Assembly (NCBI RefSeq): GCF_025463795.1 | Contig: NZ_JAODBE010000040.1 | Coordinates: 1 to 45,245 of the forward strand | Length of the DNA stretch: 45,245 nt | Reading direction: 5' to 3' | From: Amnibacterium sp. | Lineage (GTDB): Bacteria; Actinomycetota; Actinomycetes; Actinomycetales; Microbacteriaceae | In this document: positions 1 through 8,389 of the stretch, in pieces | How the letters are laid out: every line of letters begins with the position of its first letter | Numbering within the stretch: position 1 is the stretch's first letter | The notes under the pieces: model-generated | What the model was told of the DNA's origin: nothing | What the model saw: the letters and a program-made list of their open reading frames with translations, nothing else | Database searches by the model: none | Made by a program: the position numbers and the translations under genes

Positions 1-1
1 G

Positions 2-157
2 CAGTCCGCCTTCCAGCAGACGAAGGCCGACCACGAGTTCACGGTGCAGGAGAAGGAGCTCGACGAGAACACCGTGCTCACCCGCGAGATCCATCGGCTC
101 ACCGTCGAGCTGCACCAGATGCAGAAGACCGCGTCCGGGGGCGACTCGGCCTCGTAG
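2..157 (+). CDS. C-terminal end of an unidentified protein, possibly DUF1003-like (5' truncated)
   Basis: Only the last 51 codons are present; the gene runs off the left edge. The visible tail is charged and predicted helical or coiled-coil (residues such as ADHEFTVQEKELDENT, then a heptad-like stretch TREIHRLTVELHQM), ending in a short Gly/Ser tail and TAG at 155-157. The pattern resembles the cytoplasmic tail that follows the membrane helices of DUF1003 proteins, but that is a guess from memory. The stop codon is also the first three bases of the TAGGCT hexamer that probably forms the -10 box of the next gene, so the two genes are separate transcription units only 9 nt apart. Confidence 0.55.
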   Translation, partial: QSAFQQTKADHEFTVQEKELDENTVLTREIHRLTVELHQMQKTASGGDSAS

Positions 158-166
158 GCTGCCCCC

Positions 167-955
167 GTGCAGGTCGCCGTCGCCCAGTTCGCTCCCGGGT
201 CGGATCCCGAGGCGAACGCGGCCGCCGTCCGTCGTCTCGCGACCGAGGCGCGGCAGCAGGGCGCCGACCTCGTCGCATTCCCGGAGTACAGCTCCTACTT
301 CGAGCCCCGGATGGGTCCCCGCTTCGCCGAGCACGCCGAGGACCTCGACGGGCCGTTCACCGCTGCCGTGCGGGCCGTCGCCGCCGGCGTCGGGCTCACG
401 GTCGTGTTCGGCCTCGTCGAGCGGGCGGGGGAGCGGTTCCGGAACGCCGCGGTCGCCGTCGACGCGCGCGGCGTGCTGGCCGTCTACCGGAAGACGCACC
501 TCTACGACGCGTTCGGCGCGAGGGAGAGCGACTGGGTCGAGCCGGGCCCGCTCGACGAGCCCGCGGTCTTCGAGGTCGGGGGCGTGCGGATCGGCCTGCA
601 GACCTGCTACGACGTGCGGTTCCCCGAGGTCACGAGGCGGATCGCGGACGCGGGGGCGGACCTCGTGGTGATGCCGGCCGACTGGGTGCCGGGCCCGCGC
701 AAGGTGGCGCACTGGCGCACCCTGGTCACCGCGAGGGCGATCGAGAACACCCTCTACGTCGCGGCTGCCGGGCAGGTGCCGCCCGGCGGCGTCGGCACGA
801 GCCTCATCGTCGATCCCCGTGGCGACCTCCTCGCCGAGCTCGGCGACGAGCCGGGCGTCGCGGTCGCGCGGGTCGATGCGCAGCTCGTCGCCGAGGTCAG
901 GCGGGTCAACCCGGCGCTCGCCCTCCGGCGCTACACGGTCGTCCCGCGGGGCTGA
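167..955 (+). CDS. Carbon-nitrogen hydrolase (nitrilase superfamily amidase)
   Basis: 262 aa, usual size for single-domain members. The Glu-Lys-Cys triad is visible: E40 in AFPEYS, K109 in YRKTHLYDAF and C147 in LQTCYDVRFPE. The family hydrolyses C-N bonds in small amides. Motif spacing is closest to the omega-amidase / deaminated-glutathione amidase branch, which repairs damaged metabolites in the cytoplasm, but the exact substrate cannot be told from sequence. The start is the GTG at 167: hexamer TAGGCT (155-160) ends 6 nt before it and there is no Shine-Dalgarno, which predicts a leaderless mRNA. The -10 box overlaps the stop codon of the preceding gene. The next gene is convergent. Confidence 0.9.
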   Translation: MQVAVAQFAPGSDPEANAAAVRRLATEARQQGADLVAFPEYSSYFEPRMGPRFAEHAEDLDGPFTAAVRAVAAGVGLTVVFGLVERAGERFRNAAVAVDARGVLAVYRKTHLYDAFGARESDWVEPGPLDEPAVFEVGGVRIGLQTCYDVRFPEVTRRIADAGADLVVMPADWVPGPRKVAHWRTLVTARAIENTLYVAAAGQVPPGGVGTSLIVDPRGDLLAELGDEPGVAVARVDAQLVAEVRRVNPALALRRYTVVPRG

Positions 956-990
956 GCCGCCCTTCAGCTCCGCCGTGTCCAGGACGACCC

Positions 991-1012
991 GTCCGACACG
1001 CCGCCGTCGGAC
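991..1012. terminator. Stem-loop between convergent genes
   Basis: Arms GTCCGAC (991-997) and GTCGGAC (1006-1012) are perfectly complementary, with an 8-nt loop. The hairpin lies in the 150-bp gap between the convergent amidase and kinase genes. There is no T-run, so it is at best a factor-dependent or weak bidirectional terminator. Confidence 0.3.
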
Positions 1013-1105
1013 CCCCATGGCCCTGCAGCAGGGAGCCGGATCCGGACGACGGCGGATGCGCGGCGCGCTCCGACGGCGCGGCAGGGCCCACCGCGCGGGT
1101 GAGCC

Positions 1106-1645
1106 TCAACGGAGCCGACCGCCCTCGATGCCGTCGCGCAGCACGGCGTCGACCGTCTCCGCGACGCTCAGCCGGGACGTGTCGAGCCACCAGCCGATGT
1201 CCCCGAGCTCGGTGCGAAGCTCGGCGTCCATGTGCCGGAACAGGTGGCCGACCTGCTTGGTGCCGCGGTCCCGGTCGCGCTGGAGGGTCACCTCGAGGGT
1301 CGGGGCGAGCACGATCAACGACAGCGGAGCGGGAGCCGTCTCGGCGAGGAAGCCGTCGATCCAGCTGCGCCGCGAGACGGCGTGCTCCACGACCGCCGTG
1401 AACCCGGAGGCCACGAAGGAGCGCGCGAGCAGGGCGCAGTTCGTCCAGCGCAGCGCGAGCTGCCGATCCGCCTCCTCCGCAGGGGACCCGCCCGGAGGCA
1501 CGAGCCCGGACACCGTGAAGTGGTGCTGCACCAGGTCGCCCTCGATGCAGGCGGAACGGGGGAGGCGCTCCGCCACCGCCCGCGCGACGGTGGTCTTGCC
1601 GGCTCCCGGCACCCCGACGACGAGGACGACCGTGGGGGGCGTCAT
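1106..1645 (-). CDS. P-loop NTPase / small-molecule kinase-like protein
   Basis: 179 aa. A Walker A motif sits at the extreme N terminus (VVGVPGAGKTT, residues about 9-19), followed by an alpha/beta kinase-like core and a Trp-rich C-terminal part (GDIGWWLDTSRLS). This is the layout of zeta-toxin, gluconate-kinase and chloramphenicol-phosphotransferase-like small kinases; no substrate can be assigned. The ATG (1643-1645) overlaps the TGA of the upstream aminotransferase gene (ATGA, 1642-1645), so the two are translationally coupled. Longer reading of the frame upstream is Arg-rich shadow of the aminotransferase gene. No antitoxin-like partner is present, so a toxin role is not supported. Confidence 0.75.
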   Translation of the reverse strand: MTPPTVVLVVGVPGAGKTTVARAVAERLPRSACIEGDLVQHHFTVSGLVPPGGSPAEEADRQLALRWTNCALLARSFVASGFTAVVEHAVSRRSWIDGFLAETAPAPLSLIVLAPTLEVTLQRDRDRGTKQVGHLFRHMDAELRTELGDIGWWLDTSRLSVAETVDAVLRDGIEGGRLR

Positions 1646-2844
1646 CGGCGGCCGAGGGCTGCGAGCCGGATCGCCGCCTCGGCGAGCACGGGCTCCGACT
1701 TGCAGAAGGCGAAGCGGACGAGGGACCGCTGCTCGTCCGCCAGGGCGGGCCCGCAGAACGCGGAGACGGGCACGCCGACGACGCCCGCGAGCTCGGGCAG
1801 CCGCCGGCACAGCTCCGCGCCGTCCGTGAAGCCGAGGGGCGCGGCGTCCGCGACGACGAAGTAGCCGGCCCTCGGCACGCTGACGCCGAACCCGGCCGAC
1901 CGCAGCCCCTCGAGCAGCTGATCACGACGGGCGGCGAGGTCGGCGGCGATTCCTGCGAAGACCTCGTCCGGCAGCGCCAGCCCCGCCGCGATCGCGGGCT
2001 GGAACGGCGCCCCGTTCACGTACGTCAGGAACTGCTTCACGGCGAGGATCACCGAGACGAGCTCCGCCGGGGCGGTCAGCCAGCCGATCTTCCAGCCCGT
2101 GGTGCTGAAGGTCTTGCCGCCCGACGAGATCGACACCGTGCGTCCCGCTGCGCCGGGCAGCGTCGCGACCGGGACGTGCCGCGTGCCGTCGAACAGCAGG
2201 TGCTCATAGACCTCGTCGGTGACGATCACCGCGTCGTGCCGCTCGGCGAGCGCGACGACGCGCTCGAGCACCGCCGTATCGAGCACGGCGCCCGTGGGGT
2301 TGTGCGGGGAGTTGACGAGGATCACGCGGGTGCGGTCGGTGACCGTGGCCTCGAGCTCGTCGAGGTGGGGGGCGAAGTCGGGCCAGCGCAGCGGCACGGT
2401 GCGGTGCACCCCGCCGGCCAGACCGATCAGGGCCCCGTAGGCGTCGTAGTACGGCTCGAAGGTGACCACCTCGTCGCCGGGCTCGACCAGGGCGAGCAGC
2501 GTCGCGGCGAGCGCCTCGGTCGCGCCCGCCGTCACGAGCACCTCGCGCTCCGGATCGACGTGGAGCCCGTACCAGCGCGCCTGGTGGGCGGCGATCGCGC
2601 GGCGCAGGGCATCCGTCCCGCGGCCCGGCGGGTACTGGTTGAGGCCGGCCGCGATGGCCTCCCGCGCCGCATCGAGCACCTGCCTCGGCCCGTCGGTGTC
2701 GGGGAACCCCTGGCCGAGGTTGATGGCCCCGGTCGCGGTCGCCAGCGCACTCATCTCCGCGAAGATGGTGGTGCCGGGCGTGCCGTCTGCGCGGAGCAGG
2801 CCGGCACCCGCCGCTGCCCTGCGCCACGGACCCGTCGTCGTCAC
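1642..2844 (-). CDS. dapC: PLP-dependent class I/II aminotransferase, DapC-like
   Basis: 400 aa, fold-type I aminotransferase. Visible signatures: FAEMSALATATGAINLGQGF near the N terminus, NSPHNPTGAV for cofactor binding, TDEVYEHLLFDG, and the PLP lysine in SSGGKTFSTTGWKIGW. The whole length reads like the mycobacterial Rv0858c group, annotated as N-succinyldiaminopimelate aminotransferase of lysine / meso-DAP synthesis. That group is close to kynurenine and methionine aminotransferases, so the substrate is not certain. The start is taken as GTG 2844 because TAGGGT (2857-2852 on the minus strand) ends 7 nt before it; an in-frame ATG at 2907 would add 21 residues. Downstream it overlaps the kinase gene. 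Confidence 0.82.
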   Translation of the reverse strand: MTTTGPWRRAAAGAGLLRADGTPGTTIFAEMSALATATGAINLGQGFPDTDGPRQVLDAAREAIAAGLNQYPPGRGTDALRRAIAAHQARWYGLHVDPEREVLVTAGATEALAATLLALVEPGDEVVTFEPYYDAYGALIGLAGGVHRTVPLRWPDFAPHLDELEATVTDRTRVILVNSPHNPTGAVLDTAVLERVVALAERHDAVIVTDEVYEHLLFDGTRHVPVATLPGAAGRTVSISSGGKTFSTTGWKIGWLTAPAELVSVILAVKQFLTYVNGAPFQPAIAAGLALPDEVFAGIAADLAARRDQLLEGLRSAGFGVSVPRAGYFVVADAAPLGFTDGAELCRRLPELAGVVGVPVSAFCGPALADEQRSLVRFAFCKSEPVLAEAAIRLAALGRR

Positions 2845-2959
2845 CCGACCGACCCTACGGGAGGGTCCCGGCGCGCGAGGATCGTAGGAACGCGACAGGG
2901 TGCTCATAAGATCCCCACAGGCGGCCGGCGCAAGCTGAAGGGCGCTTGGAAGGAGCACC

Positions 2960-4384
2960 ATGACCGACAGCACTGACCGGCCCGAGGAGGGCCCGTCGGA
3001 CATCGCCGGCACGCACGGGGAGCACATCTCCGACAACCCCTGGGCGGCCCCCACCCGGCCCGTCGCCGAGACGCCGACCGCCCCCGCCGACACGTCTGCA
3101 CCGGCGACCTCGACGACCCGAACGGCCACCGAGGACGGCTCGTCGTTCCGGGCGCCCGCGCGGCGTCGCGGCCTGCTCGTTCCCGTGGTCGCCGCGGCCG
3201 TCGTCGCCGCGCTCATCGGCGGCGGTGCCGGCGCGGGCATCGCCCTCGCCGTGCAGCCGCACGACCAGGCCGCCACCGCCTCGTCGACCACGACCGGCGC
3301 GTCGAGCGTGACGATCAACAACTCGAAGACCGCGACCGCGATCTCCGCCGTCGCCGCGAAGGCCTCCCCGTCCGTCGTCACGATCTCCGTGAACGCGACG
3401 AACGAGTCGGGCACCGGATCGGGCATCGTGCTCTCGTCCGACGGCTACGTGCTGACGAACAACCACGTGGTCACCCTCGACGGGGCCTCCTCGTCCGGCA
3501 CGGTCAGCGTGACCACCTCGGACGGCCACATCTACAAGGCGACCATCGTCGGCACCGACCCCGTCAACGACCTCGCGGTGATCAAGCTCACGGGGGCCGG
3601 CGGTCTCACCCCGGCGACCTTCGCGGACTCGAGCCGGCTGAACGTCGGCGACACCGCCATCGCGATCGGCGCCCCGCTCGACCTGCCCGGCACCGTGACC
3701 ACGGGCATCGTCTCGGCCCTCAACCGCAGCATCAGCATCCAGTCGTCGGCCGTCCCCAACAGCAGCGGGAACTCGAGCGGCGACGGCAGCGGCGGCGGCA
3801 GCCCGTTCAACTTCTGGAACTTCGGCAACGGCGGCGGCTCCGGCAGCACCGGTTCCACGACCTCCACCACGACGATCTCGCTCGCCGTCATCCAGACCGA
3901 CGCGGCGATCAACCCGGGCAACTCGGGCGGCGCGCTGCTCGACGCGCAGGGCCAGGTCATCGGTGTCAACGTCGCCATCGCCTCGACCGGCTCGTCGTCG
4001 TCGACGAGCAGCCAGTCCGGCAGCATCGGGGTCGGCTTCTCGATCCCGTCGAACATCGCCAAGCGGATCGCGGACCAGCTGATCCAGGACAAGAAGGCCA
4101 CGCACGGCCTCCTCGGTGCGAGCGTCGGCGACTCGAGCAGCTCCTCGAGCAGCACCGTCGCCGGCGCGCTCGTCCGCAGCGTCACCTCCGGGGGGGCCGC
4201 AGCGTCGGCGGGACTGAAGCCGGGCGACATCATCACCCGCTTCAACGGGGTCGCCATCCAGAGCGCCACGGACCTCACCGCGCAGGTGCGCGCCCTCGCC
4301 GGCGGCTCGAGCACGCAGGTCGTGTACGTGCGCGGCGGCAAGTCGGCCACCGCGAGCGTGCAGCTCGGCACCTACAGCGGCTGA
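2960..4384 (+). CDS. Membrane-anchored HtrA/DegP-type serine protease with PDZ domain (S1C)
   Basis: 474 aa. Order: Pro/Thr/Ala-rich cytoplasmic N terminus (1-65), basic RRR stop, one membrane helix (about 71-98), Ser/Thr linker, trypsin-like domain with triad H169 (NNHVV), D204 (DPVNDLAVI) and S322 (NPGNSGGAL), then a C-terminal PDZ domain (about 380-472). The layout matches actinobacterial PepD/HtrA proteases that handle misfolded proteins outside the membrane. A Gly/Ser/Asn insert (about 266-305) with an aromatic FNFWNFGN core interrupts the protease domain just before the catalytic serine. The ATG at 2960 has GGAAGGAG upstream. A TAAGAT hexamer at 2907-2912 is a plausible -10. A strong hairpin follows the gene. 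Confidence 0.92.
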   Translation: MTDSTDRPEEGPSDIAGTHGEHISDNPWAAPTRPVAETPTAPADTSAPATSTTRTATEDGSSFRAPARRRGLLVPVVAAAVVAALIGGGAGAGIALAVQPHDQAATASSTTTGASSVTINNSKTATAISAVAAKASPSVVTISVNATNESGTGSGIVLSSDGYVLTNNHVVTLDGASSSGTVSVTTSDGHIYKATIVGTDPVNDLAVIKLTGAGGLTPATFADSSRLNVGDTAIAIGAPLDLPGTVTTGIVSALNRSISIQSSAVPNSSGNSSGDGSGGGSPFNFWNFGNGGGSGSTGSTTSTTTISLAVIQTDAAINPGNSGGALLDAQGQVIGVNVAIASTGSSSSTSSQSGSIGVGFSIPSNIAKRIADQLIQDKKATHGLLGASVGDSSSSSSSTVAGALVRSVTSGGAAASAGLKPGDIITRFNGVAIQSATDLTAQVRALAGGSSTQVVYVRGGKSATASVQLGTYSG

Positions 4385-4403
4385 CCCGCTTCCGTCCGGC
4401 CAC

Positions 4404-4435
4404 GGGCCGTCCGCTCCTCCCCGAGCGGGCGGCCC
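4404..4435 (+). terminator. Strong GC-rich hairpin after the HtrA gene
   Basis: Arms 4404-4416 and 4423-4435 pair over 13 bp with one G-U pair and a 6-nt loop (CTCCCC). It lies 20 nt after the HtrA stop codon and just ahead of the TAGACT hexamer (4445-4450) of the amylosucrase gene, so it separates the two units. There is no extended T-run. Confidence 0.7.
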
Positions 4436-4474
4436 CGGCCTTCATAGACTGGACGGGACGGATCGGGGACGCTG

Positions 4475-6361
4475 ATGCTCACGCTCGCCCAGCAGGCCAG
4501 GGCCGCTCGGGCCTTCGTGGACGCGGCGCTCGCAACCGAGCACGCGCCGGTCGATCCGGTGCTCGCCGGACGGCTGGACGCGCACTTCCCGATCCTGTTC
4601 GAGCACTACTCGGCCGTCTACGGCGACCGCGCCGACTGCCTCGACCGGCTGGCGGATCTCGTGCGCCTGCTCGCCGACGCGTGGGCCGAGCGTGCCGACG
4701 ACCTGAAGGTGCTCGACGCCGCGCGGGAGGCGGATCCGGGCTGGTTCCTGTCGAACCGGATGCTCGGCGGCGTCTGCTACGTGGATCGGTACGCCGGCGA
4801 CCTGGAGGGCGTGCGCAGCCGCATCCCGTACTTCAAGGAGCTCGGGCTCACCTACCTGCACCTCATGCCGCTGTTCGCCGCGCCGGAGAGGAACTCGGAC
4901 GGCGGCTACGCGGTCTCGAGCTACCGGGAGGTCGCCCCGGCGCTCGGCGACATGGCCACGCTGCAGAGCCTCGCGGCCGACCTGCGCGTCGCCGGCATAT
5001 CGCTCGTGGTCGACCTGATCTTCAACCACACGAGCAACGAGCACGCCTGGGCGCAGCGGGCGCTCGCCGGCGAACCCGAGTACGAGGCGTACTACCGGAT
5101 CTTCCCCGACCGCACGATGCCCGACGCCTACGACAAGACGACGCGGGAGATCTTCCCCGACGACCACCGCGGCTCCTTCGTGCAGCTGCCGGACGGCCGC
5201 TGGGTCTGGTCGACCTTCTACTCGTTCCAGTGGGACCTGAACTACGCGAACCCGGCGGTCTTCAACGCGATGGCGGGGGAGCTGCTCTTCCTCGCGAACG
5301 TCGGGGTCGACATCCTGCGGATGGACGCGGTCGCATTCATCTGGAAGGAGCTCGGCACGAGCTGCGAGAGCCTCCCGCAGGCCCACACCCTGCTGCGCGC
5401 CTTCAACGCCGTCTGCCGGATCACCGCGCCGTCCGTGCTGTTCAAGTCGGAGGCGATCGTGCACCCCGACGAGGTGGTGCAGTACATCTCGCCCGAGGAG
5501 TGCCAGCTCTCCTACAACCCGCTACAGATGGCGCTCACGTGGGAGGCGCTCGCCACCCGTGACGCGTCGCTGCTGTCCCAGGCGCTCGAACGGCGGCACG
5601 CGATCGACCCGGGCTGCGCCTGGGTCAACTACGTGCGCAGCCACGACGACATCGGCTGGACGTTCGCGGACGAGGACGCGGCCGAGCTCGGCGTCGACGC
5701 GGCCGCCCACCGCCGGTTCCTGAACGCCTTCTACGTCAACCGGTTCCCCGGCAGCTTCGCCCGGGGCGTGCCCTTCCAGGAGAACCCGCGCACCGGCGAC
5801 GCCCGGGTGTCCGGCACCACGGCGTCCCTGGCCGGACTCGAGTCGGGCGAGCCGGGCGCCGCGCAGCGCATCCTGCTGGCCCACGCGATCGCGCTGTCCA
5901 CGGGCGGCGTGCCGCTCGTCTACCTGGGCGACGAGGTCGGGCAGCTGAACGACTACGGCTACCTCGCGGATCCGGACCACGCGGGCGACAGCCGCTGGGT
6001 GCACCGGCCGCCCCGTCCCGCCGACCGCTATGCCGAGAGGAACGACCCAGACAGCGACGCCGGCACGATCTACCGAGGCATGCGGCGGCTGATCGCCGTT
6101 CGGCGGGCGACCGACGAGCTCGCCGGCGGCGCGCTCGTGGGGTTCCACACACACAACCCCCATGTGCTCGGGTACCAGCGGCCGGGAGCGTCCGGCGCCG
6201 TGCTCGTGCTCGCGAACGTGTCCGACGCCCCGCAGCTCGTGCCGGCCGAGGCCTTCTCCGCGCTGCCGGCGACCGCCGTCGACCTGCTCACCGAGGCCGA
6301 GACGAGCCTGTGGGCCGACCTCGAGCTCGCGCCGCTCGAGTTCCTCTGGCTGCAGGTCTGA
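4475..6361 (+). CDS. Amylosucrase (GH13 family, subfamily 4)
   Basis: 628 aa, close to the length of Neisseria polysaccharea amylosucrase. The family transfers glucose from sucrose to an alpha-1,4-glucan, releasing fructose. The helical N-terminal domain (1-90) is followed by the (beta/alpha)8 barrel, with [27 protein letters not shown] and [14 protein letters not shown] typical of the subfamily. Nucleophile D284 (LRMDAVAF), acid/base E326 (FKSEAIV) and transition-state Asp D391 (SHDDIGW) each sit two residues before their positions in the Neisseria enzyme (286, 328, 393). No signal peptide, so it is likely cytoplasmic. The ATG at 4475 has a weak GGGGA upstream; TAGACT at 4445-4450 is the likely -10. 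No sucrose transporter or glycogen genes are adjacent. Confidence 0.92.
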   Translation: MLTLAQQARAARAFVDAALATEHAPVDPVLAGRLDAHFPILFEHYSAVYGDRADCLDRLADLVRLLADAWAERADDLKVLDAAREADPGWFLSNRMLGGVCYVDRYAGDLEGVRSRIPYFKELGLTYLHLMPLFAAPERNSDGGYAVSSYREVAPALGDMATLQSLAADLRVAGISLVVDLIFNHTSNEHAWAQRALAGEPEYEAYYRIFPDRTMPDAYDKTTREIFPDDHRGSFVQLPDGRWVWSTFYSFQWDLNYANPAVFNAMAGELLFLANVGVDILRMDAVAFIWKELGTSCESLPQAHTLLRAFNAVCRITAPSVLFKSEAIVHPDEVVQYISPEECQLSYNPLQMALTWEALATRDASLLSQALERRHAIDPGCAWVNYVRSHDDIGWTFADEDAAELGVDAAAHRRFLNAFYVNRFPGSFARGVPFQENPRTGDARVSGTTASLAGLESGEPGAAQRILLAHAIALSTGGVPLVYLGDEVGQLNDYGYLADPDHAGDSRWVHRPPRPADRYAERNDPDSDAGTIYRGMRRLIAVRRATDELAGGALVGFHTHNPHVLGYQRPGASGAVLVLANVSDAPQLVPAEAFSALPATAVDLLTEAETSLWADLELAPLEFLWLQV

Positions 6362-6364
6362 GGT

Positions 6365-7114
6365 TCAGGACTCGTCGGGACCGGGCAGGCCCTTGCGGGA
6401 GCCGACGGTCACGCCGTCCGGGAAGGCGACCGGCGCGGGCCCGAAGGCGCTCCGCGTCGCGGCGACGACCTTCCGGCCGGCGAGGTGGTTGCCGGTCCCG
6501 CCGAGCACCGCGCCGATGCCGAACGGCACCGCGCGGAGCACGACCGAGGCGCCCTGCCGCGTCGCGAAGCGCTGCACGAAGCGACGGCGGATGCGCTGGG
6601 TCAGCCGGTTCAGCAGCTGCTTCGGCAAGCGCTGGGTGACCATCTCCCCCCAGTAGGCCGCCCGGTTCGGGCCCGTCCCGCTCGCTTCGCCGGCGAACTG
6701 CTCCACGAGGTTCGCGCCGACGGGACCGAGCATGAGCGCCATGACGAGGGTGCTCGAGCGCTCCGCGTCCTCGAGCGGCAACCCGTGCAGCTCCGCCACC
6801 GACTGCCCGAACATCGCGCTGGCCTCGAGGAAGCCCGCGGTCTCGGCGCCGCTGATGGCGATCGACGCCGCCGTGCCGACGCCCGGCATCAGGGCGACGG
6901 CACCGACAGCCGCACCGCCGGTCGTGACCGCAGTGAGGTAGCGCTGCTCGAGCACCGCGATCACCTCGGCGGGCGTCGCCTCGGGCTTCTGCTTCCGGAT
7001 GGAGCGCAGGTGTGCGAGCACGACGGGCCGCTGCACGGACAGCAGCCGGTCGAAGCCCTGCTTGGTCCAGCCGGACTGCAGCCGGTCCGGATCGATCTTC
7101 GGTGCTTTCGCCAT
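6365..7114 (-). CDS. Conserved hypothetical protein, EcsC-like at best
   Basis: 249 aa. A basic, Gln-rich N terminus is followed by a Gly/Ala-rich hydrophobic segment (about 75-115, including GAVALMPGVGTAASIAISGA), a second hydrophobic stretch (STLVMALMLGPVGANLVEQ) and an Arg-rich tail. The small-residue hydrophobic pattern recalls EcsC-family proteins, but the resemblance is weak and I assign no function. The start is the ATG at 7114: TAGGAT (7127-7122) ends 7 nt before it and no Shine-Dalgarno is present, which predicts a leaderless mRNA. It is convergent with the amylosucrase gene, with only 3 nt between the stop codons. Confidence 0.7.
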   Translation of the reverse strand: MAKAPKIDPDRLQSGWTKQGFDRLLSVQRPVVLAHLRSIRKQKPEATPAEVIAVLEQRYLTAVTTGGAAVGAVALMPGVGTAASIAISGAETAGFLEASAMFGQSVAELHGLPLEDAERSSTLVMALMLGPVGANLVEQFAGEASGTGPNRAAYWGEMVTQRLPKQLLNRLTQRIRRRFVQRFATRQGASVVLRAVPFGIGAVLGGTGNHLAGRKVVAATRSAFGPAPVAFPDGVTVGSRKGLPGPDES

Positions 7115-7222
7115 GCGGGGGATCCTAGGAAACCGCCCTGGCACCCCGCCGACCGTGCGCCGGATCCCCGCCGCACTCCGGTGCTAGCGTCGGTCGGTCC
7201 CGCCAGCGAGGAGCCAGTGCCC

Positions 7223-7645
7223 GTGCCCATCCCGTTCTTCGGCCCCGCCCAGACCGACGTGTTCATCCCGGCGCTCGCCTGGTTCTTCGTCGCGACGGTG
7301 CTCGCGGTCGTCCCGGTGGTGCTCGGTCCCCTGCTCGCGCGGATGCGACGCGGACGCGTGCTGACGACCGTCGCGGTCGCGCTCGCGGTCCTCGCCGTGG
7401 TCCCGGGGGTCGCGCAGGCCGTGCAGGCGTTCAGCACCCTCGGTGGGGAGCACGCGCTCGTGCAGAGCACCATGGCCGACCGCTACGGCGTCGCCGTGAC
7501 GCCGGAGCAGACGTCGAGCCTCATCGAGGGCGGCAAGGTCGTACTTCCGACGACCGGCTCGTCCCACACCGTCCACCTCGAGGAGGTGGCACCGGGGCAG
7601 TACGCGCCGGTGCAGTCGGGCGTCGGGCCGCTGCCGGCCCGCTGA
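7223..7645 (+). CDS. Small membrane protein of unknown function
   Basis: 140 aa. Two membrane helices are visible (about 10-36 and 44-68), separated by a short basic loop (LLARMRRGRV), then a roughly 70-residue soluble tail. GAGGAG at 7208-7213 is 9 nt before GTG 7223 and only 3 nt before GTG 7217, so 7223 is preferred. A TAGCGT hexamer at 7185-7190 fits a -10 box with a short leader. The gene is convergent with the ABC ATPase gene that follows (5 nt between stops). Not recognised. Confidence 0.7.
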   Translation: MPIPFFGPAQTDVFIPALAWFFVATVLAVVPVVLGPLLARMRRGRVLTTVAVALAVLAVVPGVAQAVQAFSTLGGEHALVQSTMADRYGVAVTPEQTSSLIEGGKVVLPTTGSSHTVHLEEVAPGQYAPVQSGVGPLPAR

Positions 7646-7650
7646 CGGCC

Positions 7651-8388
7651 TCAGCCCGTGTAGTCCGTCTCGTACCGGTTGAACGCTTCCTCGATCCCGC
7701 CGTCGAACTGCAGCCGCCCCTTGTCCAGGTAGAGGCCGCGCTGGCAGAAGCGGCGGAGGTCGCCCGAGTTGTGGGAGACGAAGAAGAGCGTGCGGCCCTC
7801 CTCGAGCATCTCCTCGATGCGGGCGTAGCACTTGTTCCGGAAGCCGCGGTCGCCGACGGCGAGCACCTCGTCGACGAGCAGGATGGGCTCGTCCATCCGC
7901 GAGACGACGCTGAACGCCGCCCGCACCTTCATGCCGGACGAGAGGTGCCGGTACGGGGTGTTCACGAAGTCCTTGATCTCGGCGAACTCGATGATGTCGT
8001 CGAACTCGGCGTCGATCTCGGCCTTCCGCTTCCCGTGCAGGCCGGCCGACAGGTAGATGTTGTCCTTGACGGAGAGGTCGTCGACGAAGCCGCCGGTGAT
8101 CTCGATCAGCGGCGCGACGCCGCGACGCACGGAGATGCGGCCCTCGTCGGGCAGCATGACCTCGGCGACGAGCTTCAGCAGGGTCGACTTGCCCTGCCCG
8201 TTGCGGCCCACGACCCCGATCGACTCGCCCTGCTGCACGTCGAAGCTGACGTTGCGGAGCGCCCAGAACTCGTCGGGCTTCGCCCGGCGCTCGCCGGTGG
8301 CGAAGAGGTCCTTGAAGCTGCGGGAGCGCTGCCGGTTGCGCTTGAACCGGATGCCGACGTCGTCGACGGAGATGACGGGCGTCGCCAC
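7651..8388 (-). CDS. ABC transporter ATP-binding protein, Wzt/TagH-type polysaccharide export
   Basis: 245 aa, one nucleotide-binding domain. Walker A is GRNGQGKST, the signature is LSSGMKVRAAFS (degenerate, as in the TagH/Wzt/RfbB group), Walker B is ILLVDEVLAVGD, and the switch His is in FVSHNSGDL. The family powers export of teichoic acids or O-antigen/capsule-type polysaccharides across the inner membrane. There is no C-terminal carbohydrate-binding extension, so length-sensing of the glycan by this subunit is not indicated. It begins at GTG 8388, 1 nt after the permease stop, so the two are one operon. Confidence 0.88.
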   Translation of the reverse strand: MATPVISVDDVGIRFKRNRQRSRSFKDLFATGERRAKPDEFWALRNVSFDVQQGESIGVVGRNGQGKSTLLKLVAEVMLPDEGRISVRRGVAPLIEITGGFVDDLSVKDNIYLSAGLHGKRKAEIDAEFDDIIEFAEIKDFVNTPYRHLSSGMKVRAAFSVVSRMDEPILLVDEVLAVGDRGFRNKCYARIEEMLEEGRTLFFVSHNSGDLRRFCQRGLYLDKGRLQFDGGIEEAFNRYETDYTG

Positions 8389-8389
8389 C

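Noticed and set aside
1106-1645. Zeta-type toxin
   Set aside because: Similar P-loop layout, but no antitoxin gene is coupled; it is instead coupled to an aminotransferase gene.
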